A stretch of 64,000 nucleotides of DNA from an uncultured Acidimicrobiaceae bacterium (GCA_903919455.1 CAIXIJ010000072.1:1-64000); one strand, 5' to 3'. Counted from the first letter of the stretch, positions 19,870-28,729 are shown. The notes: generated by a model not told the origin, from the letters alone. Made by a program: numbers and translations.

Positions 19870-20547
19870 ATGATCAAGCTCGAAAACGTCACCAAGTCCT
19901 ATAGCACCGAGGTCACTGCGCTTCGCGATGCCAGCTTCGATGTCGCCAAGGCAGAGTTCGTCTTCCTCGTGGGCCCGTCGGGTTCGGGCAAGAGCACGCT
20001 CTTGCGGATGATGAACCGACAGGAGCGCCCCGAACGCGGAGCCGTGTGGGTGGCCGGTCGCAACATCAACGAGATGCCCGACAGCAAGGTGCCGCACCTG
20101 CGGCGCAACATCGGCAACATCTTCCAGGACTACAAGCTGCTCACCGACAAGACCGTGTTCGAGAACGTGGCCTTCGCGCTGGAGGTCATCGGCCGTCCAC
20201 GGCACGTCATCCGCCAGCAGGTGCCGGCGGTGCTGGAGTTGGTGGGCCTCAGCGGCAAAGAAGATCGCTTCCCGCACCAGTTGTCGGGTGGAGAGCAGCA
20301 GCGAGTGTCCATCGCCCGCGCCTTCGTGAACCGGCCGCTCATCTTGTTGGCCGACGAGCCCACGGGCAACCTCGACCCCGCCACGGGCGAGGGCATCATG
20401 CGTCTGCTCGACCGCATCAACAAGACGGGCACCACCGTCGTGATGGCCACGCACGACCAACGCATCGTGAACATGATGCGCAAGCGAGTCATCCAACTCG
20501 ACCGCGGCGTCATCGTGCGCGACCAGGCTCGAGGTGTGTACGAATGA
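19870..20547 (+). CDS. ftsE: Cell division ATP-binding protein FtsE
   Basis: 225 residues from ATG 19870. ABC-type ATPase that, with FtsX, controls peptidoglycan hydrolases at the division site. Walker A GPSGSGKST (35-43), Q-loop region IFQDYKLL, signature LSGGEQQR, and Walker B LLADEPTGNLD are intact. Its stop overlaps the ftsX start (ATGA). An alternative upstream frame exists, but the FtsE consensus MI.LENVTK fixes the start. Confidence 0.96.
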   Translation: MIKLENVTKSYSTEVTALRDASFDVAKAEFVFLVGPSGSGKSTLLRMMNRQERPERGAVWVAGRNINEMPDSKVPHLRRNIGNIFQDYKLLTDKTVFENVAFALEVIGRPRHVIRQQVPAVLELVGLSGKEDRFPHQLSGGEQQRVSIARAFVNRPLILLADEPTGNLDPATGEGIMRLLDRINKTGTTVVMATHDQRIVNMMRKRVIQLDRGVIVRDQARGVYE

Positions 20548-21443
20548 TCTCCCGCCTGCGTTACACCCTGCGCGAGATGTGGGCGAGCATGTCTCGCAAC
20601 AAGACGCTCACCGCGGCCACCGTCATCACCAGCACCATCTCCCTGCTGCTGTTCGGTCTCACCCTGCTCATCCAGCGTGGCTTCGACAACCAGCTGAAGC
20701 TCTGGACAGGTGGCGTGGAGATGATCGTCTACGTGAACCATGGCGCCGAGGCCAACCAAGTGGCCTTCGTGCAGGGCGCACTCGAAAGCCAGACCACCGT
20801 CATCGAGTCCGTCACGTACTGCAGTGAGGCCTGCGCCACCGAGGTGGCCAACACCCTGTTCGCCGGCGACCAGGATTCGCTGCAGCAGCTCATTCCGAAG
20901 ATCCCTTCGTTCTTCAAGGTGAAGCCGATCGACAAGGACTCCGGTGAGGTGCTGCGCACGCTGAAGTCCACGTTCAAGGATCTTCCCGGCGTGTTCGACG
21001 TGCGAACCCCCGACCAGCAGGTGGAAGTGCTGAGTCAGCTGAAGAGTTTCTTCGGCGTGCGTACGCTGCTCATCTCGGGCGGTCTGCTGGCGGCATCGGC
21101 GCTGCTCATCTGGAACACCATTCGTACCGCGATGTTCGCTCGACGGCGAGAGATCGAGGTGATGAAGCTGGTGGGCGCTACCAACTGGTTCATCCGTCTG
21201 CCCTTCATGTTGGAGGGCCTGGTGCAGGGCATCGCGGGTGGCTTCCTCGGCGGCATCTTCATGCTGTTCATCAACCGCGACTGGACCAACGGTGTGCGCG
21301 CGTTTCCGGTGAGTTCGGGCCTCGAGGGGTTCGTGGTTACCGACGGCTACCCGTACACGGTGTGGCTGATCATGATCCTCGTGGGCGCCTTCGTGGGGGC
21401 CGTCGGATCAGGCACGGCAGCCTCTCGCTTCCTCGACGTCTAG
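20544..21443 (+). CDS. ftsX: Cell division protein FtsX
   Basis: 299 residues. Membrane partner of FtsE: an N-terminal membrane segment (about 25-45), a large outer loop holding two cysteines in YCSEACATEV (a possible disulfide), then three membrane segments in the C-terminal half, with REIEVMKLVGATNWFI between the first two. This is the classical FtsX layout (four membrane segments, cytoplasmic N-terminus). The outer loop normally recruits a cell-wall hydrolase; no hydrolase gene lies in this operon. Overlaps ftsE by 4 bases. Confidence 0.95.
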   Translation: MISRLRYTLREMWASMSRNKTLTAATVITSTISLLLFGLTLLIQRGFDNQLKLWTGGVEMIVYVNHGAEANQVAFVQGALESQTTVIESVTYCSEACATEVANTLFAGDQDSLQQLIPKIPSFFKVKPIDKDSGEVLRTLKSTFKDLPGVFDVRTPDQQVEVLSQLKSFFGVRTLLISGGLLAASALLIWNTIRTAMFARRREIEVMKLVGATNWFIRLPFMLEGLVQGIAGGFLGGIFMLFINRDWTNGVRAFPVSSGLEGFVVTDGYPYTVWLIMILVGAFVGAVGSGTAASRFLDV

Positions 21444-21453
21444 TCACGCTGAT

Positions 21454-21459
21454 TAGCGT
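21454..21459 (+). promoter_or_regulatory. -10-like hexamer for enoyl-CoA hydratase gene
   Basis: TAGCGT in the 24-base gap after ftsX, ending 8 bases before ATG 21468. Confidence 0.45.
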
Positions 21460-21467
21460 CCTCCGTC

Positions 21468-22331
21468 ATGGAGTACACGCAGATCATCTACGAGGTGTCC
21501 GAGCACATCGCCACCATCACGCTGAACCGTCCCGAGCAACTGAACGCGTTCACGGGCCTGATGCTGCGCGAGCTCATCGACGCCTTCGACCAAGTGGATG
21601 CCGACGACGACGTGCGGGTGGTCATCGTCACCGGTGCGGGTCGCGGCTTCTGCGCCGGCGCCGACCTGTCGGGCGGCGGCGAGACCTTCAGTAAGGGTGG
21701 CAGCGACGAGATCCCCGAGGACGTGGGTATTCCTCGCGACGGTGGCGGCATGGTGAGCCTGCGTATCTTCGAGTGCACCAAGCCGGTCATCGGCGCCATC
21801 AACGGCGCAGCGGTGGGCGTGGGCGTGACCATGACCCTGCCGATGGACTTTCGCCTGGCCAGTGAGCACGCCAAGTTCGGCTTCGTGTTCGCTCGGCGTG
21901 GCATCGTGCCGGAGGGCTGTAGTTCGTACTTCCTGCCCCGACTTGTGGGCATCAGCCAAGCCACCGAGTGGTGCTACACGGGGCGAGTGTTCCCCGCATC
22001 GGAGGCGCATTCGGGTGGGCTGGTGCGCAGCGTGCACGCCGCCGACGACCTGCTGCCGGCTGCTCGCGCCATTGCGAAGGAAATCGCCGAGAACACGGCT
22101 CCGGTGAGTGTGGCACTGACCCGACAGATGCTGTGGCGCATGCTCGGCGCATCGCACCCGATGGATGCCCACCGGGTGGATTCTCGGGGGATCATGTCGC
22201 GGGGTGCGAGCGCCGACGCTCGCGAGGGCGTGGTGAGTTTCCTCGAGAAGCGATCGCCAAACTTCCCGGTGAAGGTGTCCGACGGGCTACCAAACATCTT
22301 CCCGTCTTACGAAACTCCAAAGTTTTCGTAA
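21468..22331 (+). CDS. Enoyl-CoA hydratase/isomerase family protein
   Basis: 287 residues of crotonase fold. Visible: HIATITLNRPEQLNAF at the N-terminus, oxyanion-hole segments RGFCAGADLSGGG and GAAVGVGVTMTLPMDFR, and acidic residues in a RRGIVPEGCSSYF segment near the usual catalytic positions. It likely acts on a fatty or organic acyl-CoA; the substrate is not readable from sequence. Stand-alone, with its own -10-like site and a hairpin at its 3' end. Confidence 0.85.
   Translation: MEYTQIIYEVSEHIATITLNRPEQLNAFTGLMLRELIDAFDQVDADDDVRVVIVTGAGRGFCAGADLSGGGETFSKGGSDEIPEDVGIPRDGGGMVSLRIFECTKPVIGAINGAAVGVGVTMTLPMDFRLASEHAKFGFVFARRGIVPEGCSSYFLPRLVGISQATEWCYTGRVFPASEAHSGGLVRSVHAADDLLPAARAIAKEIAENTAPVSVALTRQMLWRMLGASHPMDAHRVDSRGIMSRGASADAREGVVSFLEKRSPNFPVKVSDGLPNIFPSYETPKFS
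22307..22331 (+). terminator. Hairpin at end of enoyl-CoA hydratase gene
   Basis: TTACGAAACT (22307-22316), loop CCAA, and AGTTTTCGTAA (22321-22331) pair fully except for one bulged T. The right arm contains the TAA stop. It is AT-richer than its surroundings and lacks a T-run; a terminator or stabilising hairpin is likely. Confidence 0.5.
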
Positions 22332-22417
22332 AGGTCCTCACGGCCTGTGCCGAAACACTGTCACTCAACTGGTTGACTGCGGGCAAGCGTCACCCAGACC
22401 AATGAAAGCGGGAGACA

Positions 22418-22609
22418 ATGAACGGACTGGCAACTCGACTGCGCACAGGCGATGTGATCGAAGTCGACATCGAAAACGATGGCGTGTCGGCACTGGTGCT
22501 GTTGGCAACGGATGAATTTCTGATCCTCGATCCGTGCGACGACCGCACGCCGATCGTGGTGCGTGTCGAGGACCTTGGTCCGGTGCGCGTCTTCACCGAT
22601 CACCAATAA
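22418..22609 (+). CDS. Small conserved-looking hypothetical protein
   Basis: 63 residues, acidic, no membrane segment. Beta-strand-like alternation (DVIEVDIENDGVSALVLLATDEFLILD, then IVVRVEDLGPVRVF) suggests a small beta-barrel or SH3-like domain. Good ribosome binding site GGGAGA 6 bases before ATG 22418, and codon use like its neighbours, so it is probably real. It lies 11 bases before the globin gene and may be co-expressed with it. I do not recognise the family. Confidence 0.6.
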   Translation: MNGLATRLRTGDVIEVDIENDGVSALVLLATDEFLILDPCDDRTPIVVRVEDLGPVRVFTDHQ

Positions 22610-22620
22610 CCTCACATGGC

Positions 22621-23010
22621 ATGACCCTGTACGAGGCCGTCGGTGGCATGCCCTTCTTCGAGGAACTGGTTGATGCGTTCTACGAAGGTGTGATGCCCGA
22701 CCCGGTGCTCGGGCCGCTGTATCCGCCCGACGACGTCGCCGGGGCTCGTCATCGCCTCACGCTGTTCCTCGCCCAGTACTGGGGCGGGCCTCAGACCTAC
22801 ATGGAGGAACGCGGTCATCCCATGCTGCGGGCACGGCACATGCCGTTCTCGATTGGGGCCACCGAACGGGACCACTGGCTGTTGCACATGGCAGCGGCGG
22901 TGGAGCGGTGTACTGCCCCTGGCGAGATCCGCGACACGCTGATGGGCTACTTCGTGCCGTCGGCGGAACACATGCGCAACGATGCGCACTTGAACATCGT
23001 CACGCCCTGA
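22621..23010 (+). CDS. Truncated hemoglobin (group II-like)
   Basis: 129 residues from ATG 22621. Small 2-on-2 globin: LYEAVGGMPFFEELVDAFYEGV is the A/B-E start with a B10-type Tyr, QYWGGPQTYMEERGHPMLRARHMPF holds the family's WGGP and the proximal His region, and DHWLLHM has the G8-type Trp of group II (GlbO-like) proteins. These bind oxygen or NO in the cytoplasm. Tail-to-tail overlap of 11 bases with the methyltransferase gene. Confidence 0.9.
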   Translation: MTLYEAVGGMPFFEELVDAFYEGVMPDPVLGPLYPPDDVAGARHRLTLFLAQYWGGPQTYMEERGHPMLRARHMPFSIGATERDHWLLHMAAAVERCTAPGEIRDTLMGYFVPSAEHMRNDAHLNIVTP

Positions 23011-23803
23011 GGCGTAGCTGCCAGCAGGCCACCGCAGTGGCCGCCGCGACGTTCAGACTGTCGACACCGGCATGCATCGGGATGGCAGCGCGATAGGTGG
23101 CGGCCTGCATGGCTTCGTCGGTGAGGCCGCCGCGCTCGCTTCCCACCAGCAGGGCCACCTTCTCGCTGATCGGCACGTCGTGCAGGTCGACAGCATCGTC
23201 GGCAGGGGTGAGTGCCACCACCTGCCAACCATCGGCCACGAGCTCGCGCACGGTAGCCACCATGTCGCGCGTGCGAGCGTTGGGCAGGTGCAGTGAGTTG
23301 CCCATCGACACACGCATCGCTCGACGAGCGAGCGGGTCCACGCTGGTGCTGTCGAGCACCAACCCTTGCCAGCCCATGCCAAGCGAGTTGCGCACGATGG
23401 CACCCACGTTCAACGGGTTGTCGACCGCCTCGGCCAGCACCAAGCGCGTGCAGGTGCGGGCAAGTTCGGTCACCGTGCTGCGGGCCGGTCGTTCGAACAG
23501 CGCCACGATGCTGTACGGCATGCCGAGCTGCGTGATGGATTGGCGCATCTCGGCGCCACCTGCATACACCGGCACCTTGCCGAGGAGACGGTCGACCACC
23601 GCAGGTAGGCGATCGGCGTCGACCAACGCCATCGTGGGCACACAACCGGCATCGAGCGCTCGCTCGACCACGAGGTCGCCCTCGGCCATGAACAGGCCGT
23701 CGCCGCCATCGTCGCGGCGCTGCAATCGGTTGGCCAGCCCACGCTCGTTCAGCCGGAACGGCGCGACACGAGGGTCGTCGGGGTGGTCGACCGTGATGAG
23801 CAT
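23000..23803 (-). CDS. TrmH/SpoU-family RNA methyltransferase
   Basis: 267 residues. An N-terminal substrate-binding domain (FMAEGDLVVERALDAG at about 40-55) is followed by a SPOUT knot domain with the three SpoU motifs: AVDNPLNVGAIVRNSLG, VALLVGSERGGLT and IPMHAGVDSLNVAAATAVACW. It likely 2'-O-methylates a ribose in rRNA or tRNA; the target is unknown. ATG at 23803 overlaps the menB stop by one base (TGATG), so translation is coupled to menB although the functions look unrelated. Confidence 0.88.
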   Translation of the reverse strand: MLITVDHPDDPRVAPFRLNERGLANRLQRRDDGGDGLFMAEGDLVVERALDAGCVPTMALVDADRLPAVVDRLLGKVPVYAGGAEMRQSITQLGMPYSIVALFERPARSTVTELARTCTRLVLAEAVDNPLNVGAIVRNSLGMGWQGLVLDSTSVDPLARRAMRVSMGNSLHLPNARTRDMVATVRELVADGWQVVALTPADDAVDLHDVPISEKVALLVGSERGGLTDEAMQAATYRAAIPMHAGVDSLNVAAATAVACWQLRLRA

Positions 23804-24723
23804 CAGAAATGCCAGGGGAAGGGGCTCCAGTCGGGCGCCCGCTTCTCGAGGAACGACATGCGGCCCTCCTGCGCCTCGTCGGTGCCGTAGGCGAGGCGTG
23901 TGGCCTCTCCGGCGAACACCTGCTGGCCCACGAGGCCGTCGTCGACCAGGTTGAACGCGAACTTCAGCATGCGCTGCGCCGTGGGGCTCTTGCCGTTGAT
24001 CTCCTTGGCCCACTGCAACGCTTCGCGCTCGAGTTCGGCGTGCGGGTACACCGCGTTCACAGCACCCATTTCGCGCATGTCGTCGGCGCTGTAGGTGCGG
24101 CCGAGGAAGAAGATCTCGCGAGCGAACTTCTGGCCGGTCTGACGGGCCAGATAGGCGCTGCCGAACCCACCGTCGAAGCTCGCCACGTCGGCATCGGTCT
24201 GCTTGAACTTGCCGTGTTCGCGGCTCGCGATGGTGAGGTCGCTCACCACGTGGAGGCTGTGGCCGCCACCGGCCGCCCAACCGTTCACGACGCAGATGAC
24301 CACCTTGGGCATGAACCGGATGAGGCGCTGCACCTCGAGAATGTGCAGCCGACCAGCGCGCCCGGCCTGCACGGTGTCTTCGGTGTCGCCGGCCCTGCCG
24401 GAGGCATCCTCGATGGTGTACTTGTAGCCGTCCTTGCCGCGGATGCGTTGGTCGCCGCCGCTGCAGAACGCCCACCCGCCGTCGCGCGGTGAGGGCCCGT
24501 TGCCGGTGAGGAGCACACAGCCCACGTCGGTGCTCATGCGAGCATGGTCGAGCGCTTGGTACAACTGGTCCACCGTGCGCGGGCGAAACGCGTTTCGCAC
24601 CTCTGGCCGGTTGAACGCGATGCGCACCGTACCGTGCTCGATGGCACGGTGATAGGTGATGTCGTCGAAGTCGAAGCCGGGCACCTCGTGCCACGCCGAA
24701 GGGTCGAAGATCTCGGAGACCAT
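23803..24723 (-). CDS. menB: 1,4-dihydroxy-2-naphthoyl-CoA synthase
   Basis: 306 residues; crotonase-fold ring-closing enzyme of menaquinone synthesis. MenB-specific features: FDDITYHRA, GTVRIAFNRPEVRNAFRPRTVDQLY, the CSGGDQRIRG loop, VVNGWAAGGGHSLHVVSDLTIAS, DADVASFDGGFGSAYLARQTG, and the C-terminal EGRMSFLEKRAPDW. ATG 24723 is used; an upstream in-frame ATG at 24756 would overlap the divergent hydrolase gene. No other men gene is in the window. Confidence 0.93.
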   Translation of the reverse strand: MVSEIFDPSAWHEVPGFDFDDITYHRAIEHGTVRIAFNRPEVRNAFRPRTVDQLYQALDHARMSTDVGCVLLTGNGPSPRDGGWAFCSGGDQRIRGKDGYKYTIEDASGRAGDTEDTVQAGRAGRLHILEVQRLIRFMPKVVICVVNGWAAGGGHSLHVVSDLTIASREHGKFKQTDADVASFDGGFGSAYLARQTGQKFAREIFFLGRTYSADDMREMGAVNAVYPHAELEREALQWAKEINGKSPTAQRMLKFAFNLVDDGLVGQQVFAGEATRLAYGTDEAQEGRMSFLEKRAPDWSPFPWHF

Positions 24724-24742
24724 TCGTGCATCTTCCCACTGA

Positions 24743-24748
24743 TACGTT
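24743..24748 (+). promoter_or_regulatory. -10-like hexamer for alpha/beta hydrolase-cofE operon
   Basis: TACGTT ending 6 bases before ATG 24755, as expected for a leaderless transcript. Divergent from menB. Confidence 0.45.
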
Positions 24749-24754
24749 TCGCGC

Positions 24755-25540
24755 ATGGCATTCGCAGCAATCAACGGCCAGAACATTCACTACCAGGACA
24801 CTGGCGGTACCGGCCCCGTGGTGGTGTTCAGTCACGGCTTCCTGATGGATCACGAGATGTTCGCCCCGCAGGTGGCGGCGCTGAGTGGGCAGTACCGCAT
24901 CGTCACCTGGGACGAACGCGCCTTCGGTCTCACCGAGTTCGATGGCAAGCCGTTCACCTACTGGGATTCGGCCAGCGACCTGCTGGGCCTGCTCGATCAC
25001 CTGGGCATCGAACGCGCGGTGCTCGGCGGTATGAGCCAGGGTGGCTTCCTGTCGCTGCGAGCCACGCTCACTGCGCCCGAGCGTGTACGTGGCTTGATCC
25101 TGCTCGACACATCATCGGTGGCCGAGCACGCCGACGTGGCCGTCGGCTATCGGCAGATGATCGACACGTGGGCCACCGTGGGGCCCGTCGATGAATTGGC
25201 GAACATCATCGCCGCGATCATCATCGACGACCCGGAAGAGAATCCCGTCTGGATCGCGAAGTGGAAGTCGCGTCCGCAGGAACTCATCCTCGAGGCCGGT
25301 GCGTGCCTGCTTGGACGCGAAGACATCACCGACCGCCTCGGCGAGATCACCTGTCCGGCGCTGGTGGTGCATGGCACCTCCGACACGGCCATCACCATGG
25401 ACCGGGCGGAACTTCTCGCCGAGGGCCTTGTTGGCTGTGGCGGCGTGGTTGCGGTTCCTGGCGCGCACGCCGCCAACCTCACCCATCCGGAGGCCGTGAA
25501 CTCGGCAATCCTCGAGTTCCTCGCCGGCCTGCCAGCGTGA
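24755..25540 (+). CDS. Alpha/beta hydrolase
   Basis: 261 residues. HG oxyanion motif in VFSHGFLMDH, nucleophile elbow GMSQGG (Ser near residue 96), acid in VVHGTSDTAIT, and late His in PGAHAANLTHPE. This is the MenH/BPHD-like hydrolase form without a signal peptide. It is divergent from menB, which raises a possible MenH-type role, but its nearest partner is cofE, whose GTG start overlaps its stop. Substrate unknown. Confidence 0.82.
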   Translation: MAFAAINGQNIHYQDTGGTGPVVVFSHGFLMDHEMFAPQVAALSGQYRIVTWDERAFGLTEFDGKPFTYWDSASDLLGLLDHLGIERAVLGGMSQGGFLSLRATLTAPERVRGLILLDTSSVAEHADVAVGYRQMIDTWATVGPVDELANIIAAIIIDDPEENPVWIAKWKSRPQELILEAGACLLGREDITDRLGEITCPALVVHGTSDTAITMDRAELLAEGLVGCGGVVAVPGAHAANLTHPEAVNSAILEFLAGLPA

Positions 25541-26289
25541 GTGGGTTGCAACTCTTCGGCATCCCGGGTTTGCCCGAGATCGCCGAAGGCACCGATCTCG
25601 CTGTCGCGATCCTCGACGCCGCCACTGCGGCAGGTACGCCACTGCACGACGGCGACGTGGTGGTGGTGACGTCGAAGATTGTGTCGAAGGCGGAGGGCCG
25701 CACGGTGGAACTCGCCGACATCGAGCCATCGCCCTTCGCGCTGGCATGGTCGGCGCAGTGGGAGAAAGACCCTGCGGTCACCGAGATCGTGCTCCGCGAG
25801 TCCAAGCGCGTCGTGCGTCAACTGGGCCCGATCCTCATCACCGAAACGCACCACGGATTTGTCTGTGCGAACAGCGGTGTGGACCAGTCGAGCAGTGGCG
25901 CCCACGGCCGAGCGGTGCTGCTGCCGCTCGACTCCGATGCCTCGGCACGCAGCATTCGCGCCGGGATGCTGGCGGCCGGGGTAGATGCTGCGATCATCAT
26001 CTCCGACACGTTCGGCAGAGCATGGCGAGAAGGCCAGACCGACATCGCCATCGGCATCGCCGGAATGCAGCCCATCACGAGTTACATCGGCGACGTGGAT
26101 CCTCACGGCCACGAGTTCAAGGTGCAGGCGCTGTGCACCGCCGACGAACTGGCAGGCGCAGCCGAACTCGTGAAGGGGAACCTCTCTCGCGTACCCGTTG
26201 CGGTGATTCGTGGCCATGCGTGGGAACGCGACGACTCGGCCACCATTGCGCCGGTGCTGCGCGACCAGACCCGCGATCTGTTCAGATAG
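25537..26289 (+). CDS. cofE: Coenzyme F420-0:L-glutamate ligase
   Basis: 250 residues from GTG 25537 (GTGA overlap with the hydrolase gene). GTP-dependent addition of the first glutamates to F420-0. CofE/FbiB N-domain features: DGDVVVVTSKIVSKAEGR, GFVCANSGVDQSS, VIISDTFGRAWREGQTDIAIG, and DELAGAAELVKG. It ends after this domain, so it is the single-domain CofE form, without the nitroreductase-like half of mycobacterial FbiB. It fits the F420-type oxidoreductases elsewhere in the window. Confidence 0.93.
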   Translation: MSGLQLFGIPGLPEIAEGTDLAVAILDAATAAGTPLHDGDVVVVTSKIVSKAEGRTVELADIEPSPFALAWSAQWEKDPAVTEIVLRESKRVVRQLGPILITETHHGFVCANSGVDQSSSGAHGRAVLLPLDSDASARSIRAGMLAAGVDAAIIISDTFGRAWREGQTDIAIGIAGMQPITSYIGDVDPHGHEFKVQALCTADELAGAAELVKGNLSRVPVAVIRGHAWERDDSATIAPVLRDQTRDLFR

Positions 26290-26293
26290 GTCA

Positions 26294-26746
26294 ATGAGCC
26301 ATCAGATCGAAGTGGTCAGAGTTGTTGCCGCCACCCCGGATCGCGTGTACGCGTTGTTGAGCGACCTGCCTCGTATGGGGGAGTGGTCGCCGGAGAACGA
26401 CGGCGGCGCATGGGTGAAAGGCGCCACTGGCCCTGTGGTGGGGGCGAAGTTCAAGGGCGCCAACCATCTGGGTAAGAAGAAGTGGAAGACGCTCAGCACC
26501 GTCACCAAAGCAGAACCTGGTGTGGAGTTCGCCTTCGATGTGAAGGCCGAGATCTTCAAGGTGGCGGGGTGGGGCTTCTCGCTCGAAGCGGTTGAAGGTG
26601 GCACGAAGGTGACGCAGTACTGGGACGACCATCGCAATGCGGTGATCGGCAAGCTCACCGGTATGGCGCTCGGCGTGCCCGATCGGGCCAATCACAACCG
26701 GGCGAACATGGAGCAGACCCTCGACCGGCTCGCCGCTGCGGTCTAG
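26294..26746 (+). CDS. SRPBCC-family (START-like) protein
   Basis: 150 residues; VVAATPDRVYALLSDLPRMGEWSPEN is the classical polyketide-cyclase/START-like opening, followed by beta strands (VGAKFKGANHLGKKKWKT, EAVEGGTKVTQYWDD) and a C-terminal helix. Such helix-grip domains bind hydrophobic ligands. Starts 4 bases after cofE, so the same transcript is likely. No specific ligand can be named. Confidence 0.85.
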   Translation: MSHQIEVVRVVAATPDRVYALLSDLPRMGEWSPENDGGAWVKGATGPVVGAKFKGANHLGKKKWKTLSTVTKAEPGVEFAFDVKAEIFKVAGWGFSLEAVEGGTKVTQYWDDHRNAVIGKLTGMALGVPDRANHNRANMEQTLDRLAAAV

Positions 26747-26752
26747 GAAAGG

Positions 26753-28729
26753 TCAGCCCGCGAGCGGGTGCGACTGGAAGAACTGCCACATGAGCGTGGT
26801 GGCATCGATGGCCGTCGTGGTGGCGCCGAGCATGTCGGGAATGGCCACGTCGAAAGCGCTACCCGGCCACGAGTGGCCGCCACCGTTCACGGTGTAGAGC
26901 TGGGTGGCCACGCCATCAGGGCATGTCCACTGCTGCGGGGTCACGTCGCCGATGTCGTCGCCGGTCACCGAGTCGGTGCATCCGTTGCGCTGTGCCCATG
27001 CCTCCATCCGATCGGGCACGCCAACGGCATCAGCCGGGTCCTGCAACGTCGGGTTTGAGTCCATCAGATCGCCGATGGTGCCGTTGCCGTCGGGCGCCGG
27101 CAACGCCAGCGCCTTGGGACCCAGGCCGCCGGTGTATGCCACATAGGGATCCTCGGTGCCGTGGAATGCGAGCAGGGAGATCGGCCGCGCTGGCGCGCAC
27201 CCCTTCGGGTCGCGGACTCCGGCCACCGGGGCTGCCGCCGCGAATCGATCGGCCAGCACGCAGGCCAGCGTGGAGGTCATCATCGCTCCGTTCGACATGC
27301 CCGTCACGTACACGCGGTTGGTATCGATGCAGTTGGTGTTCTCCACCTCATCGAGCAGTGCGCTGATCCATTGCACGTCGGCGCTGTCGAGCGCGGTGTC
27401 CCATCGGGCCACAGGGCGGGTGATGTCGGGGGTGACGGTGATGAACCGATAACGATCGCCACGCGCTGGAAGGTCGGTCTGGGTGGCCAGGAGCCCAGGC
27501 GTCTGTGTGTACCCGTGCAGGGCCATCACCAGGGGCAGTGGGGCGGAACCGTCGTAGGCGGTGGGCAGGTAGGTGTCGAACGTGCCTTCGAGGCCCGCTG
27601 CCGACAGCGTTCCCGGGTAGGTGCCGGGTGCCGCAGGCGCGCTGCCGCAGCCCTTCGATGCGCTGGTCTGCACCGACGTTGCTGCCACATACTCCTGCAC
27701 CGCCTGCACGCCCTGGGCGGGGAAGTTGATGTTCAGGCCGGCGATGCCCTCGGCGAGGAAATCGCGATATGAGGCCAGGTTCTCCAGCTCGCGCTTGTTG
27801 GGCCAGATCCAGATCGGGTAGCCCGCCTTTGCTGCGTCGACCATCAGTTGCGGGGTGATGACCGTGAGCCCGGAGTACTCCGGCGGCAGCTGCAGAATGC
27901 GCATGCCATCGGGCACCGGCGTGTGGTCGAGTACGTACGAGGTGAGCACGTTGAGGCCAGGCGATACCTCCACATCGGGTGCGATCTGGTGGAAGTAGCT
28001 CACGATGTCGTCCTGGAACGAGGCCACGACGCTGGCTTCATTGCGCCCGAGTTCGTCGAGTTCCTTTTTCAGCACATCTGCGGCACGCTTGGCGACGTCG
28101 CCCTCGCCCTTGATCTCGATGTTCAGCGGGATGGTGGGGAACTTCTCCACGAGCTGGCGGAATGACGGCAGGGCGAAGTCGTCAGGCGTGTAGCCGGCGG
28201 GCGGCTCCTTGTCGCCGGTGCGCATTCCGCGGTACAGGTAGTCGGCGTCGGCCTTGTCGTGACAGTCGGCGCAGTCGGTTGCGAACCAATAGGCGCCGTC
28301 GAGCTTGCTGATCTCGTCGAACGTGAGGTCGGCAACCTTGCCCGTGCTGTCGGTGTTGCGGTCGACGGCATCGTCGTGCTGCACCAACAGCACGCCGTCT
28401 TTGGTGAGCTGCACATTGAGGTCGAGCATGTCCACCCCGGCCTTCACGCTCTCGCCGTAGGAGAACAGCGTGCTGGCGGGGAAGTTGTCCTCGCCGCCCG
28501 TGTGGGCCAGCACGATGGGCCGTGGCATGGCCAACAGTTCGTCGATCGTGGCGGCATACGTAACGGGCGCGACCGTGGTGGTGGTGGACTCCGGCACCGT
28601 GGTGGTGCTGGCAGCCGCCGTGGTAGTGGCAGCGTCGGTGGTGGGCGACGTGCTGGGCGACGTGGAGGCGTCGTTGGAGCAGGCGGCGATCAGTACGGCG
28701 GCGGCGGCCAGGGCGGCGAGGCGTCTCAT
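26753..28729 (-). CDS. Lipoprotein fusing a glycerophosphodiesterase domain to a PHB-depolymerase-like esterase
   Basis: 658 residues. Signal peptide with lipobox LIAAC (Cys near 16), then a Ser/Thr/Pro-rich stalk (about 17-55). A glycerophosphodiester phosphodiesterase-like domain follows (about 65-345): IVLAHTGGEDNFPAST, DMLDLNVQLTKDGVLLVQHDDAVDRNTDS, LNIEIKG. In the first motif the usual Arg of H-R is Thr. A CE1/LpqC-like esterase domain (about 380-658) has LHGYTQT, nucleophile GMSNG (Ser479), FHGTEDPYV and GGGHSWPG (His near 619). Last gene of a minus-strand operon, overlapping psuG by 4 bases. Role inferred: hydrolysis of an extracellular ester or phosphodiester compound. Confidence 0.85.
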   Translation of the reverse strand: MRRLAALAAAAVLIAACSNDASTSPSTSPTTDAATTTAAASTTTVPESTTTTVAPVTYAATIDELLAMPRPIVLAHTGGEDNFPASTLFSYGESVKAGVDMLDLNVQLTKDGVLLVQHDDAVDRNTDSTGKVADLTFDEISKLDGAYWFATDCADCHDKADADYLYRGMRTGDKEPPAGYTPDDFALPSFRQLVEKFPTIPLNIEIKGEGDVAKRAADVLKKELDELGRNEASVVASFQDDIVSYFHQIAPDVEVSPGLNVLTSYVLDHTPVPDGMRILQLPPEYSGLTVITPQLMVDAAKAGYPIWIWPNKRELENLASYRDFLAEGIAGLNINFPAQGVQAVQEYVAATSVQTSASKGCGSAPAAPGTYPGTLSAAGLEGTFDTYLPTAYDGSAPLPLVMALHGYTQTPGLLATQTDLPARGDRYRFITVTPDITRPVARWDTALDSADVQWISALLDEVENTNCIDTNRVYVTGMSNGAMMTSTLACVLADRFAAAAPVAGVRDPKGCAPARPISLLAFHGTEDPYVAYTGGLGPKALALPAPDGNGTIGDLMDSNPTLQDPADAVGVPDRMEAWAQRNGCTDSVTGDDIGDVTPQQWTCPDGVATQLYTVNGGGHSWPGSAFDVAIPDMLGATTTAIDATTLMWQFFQSHPLAG

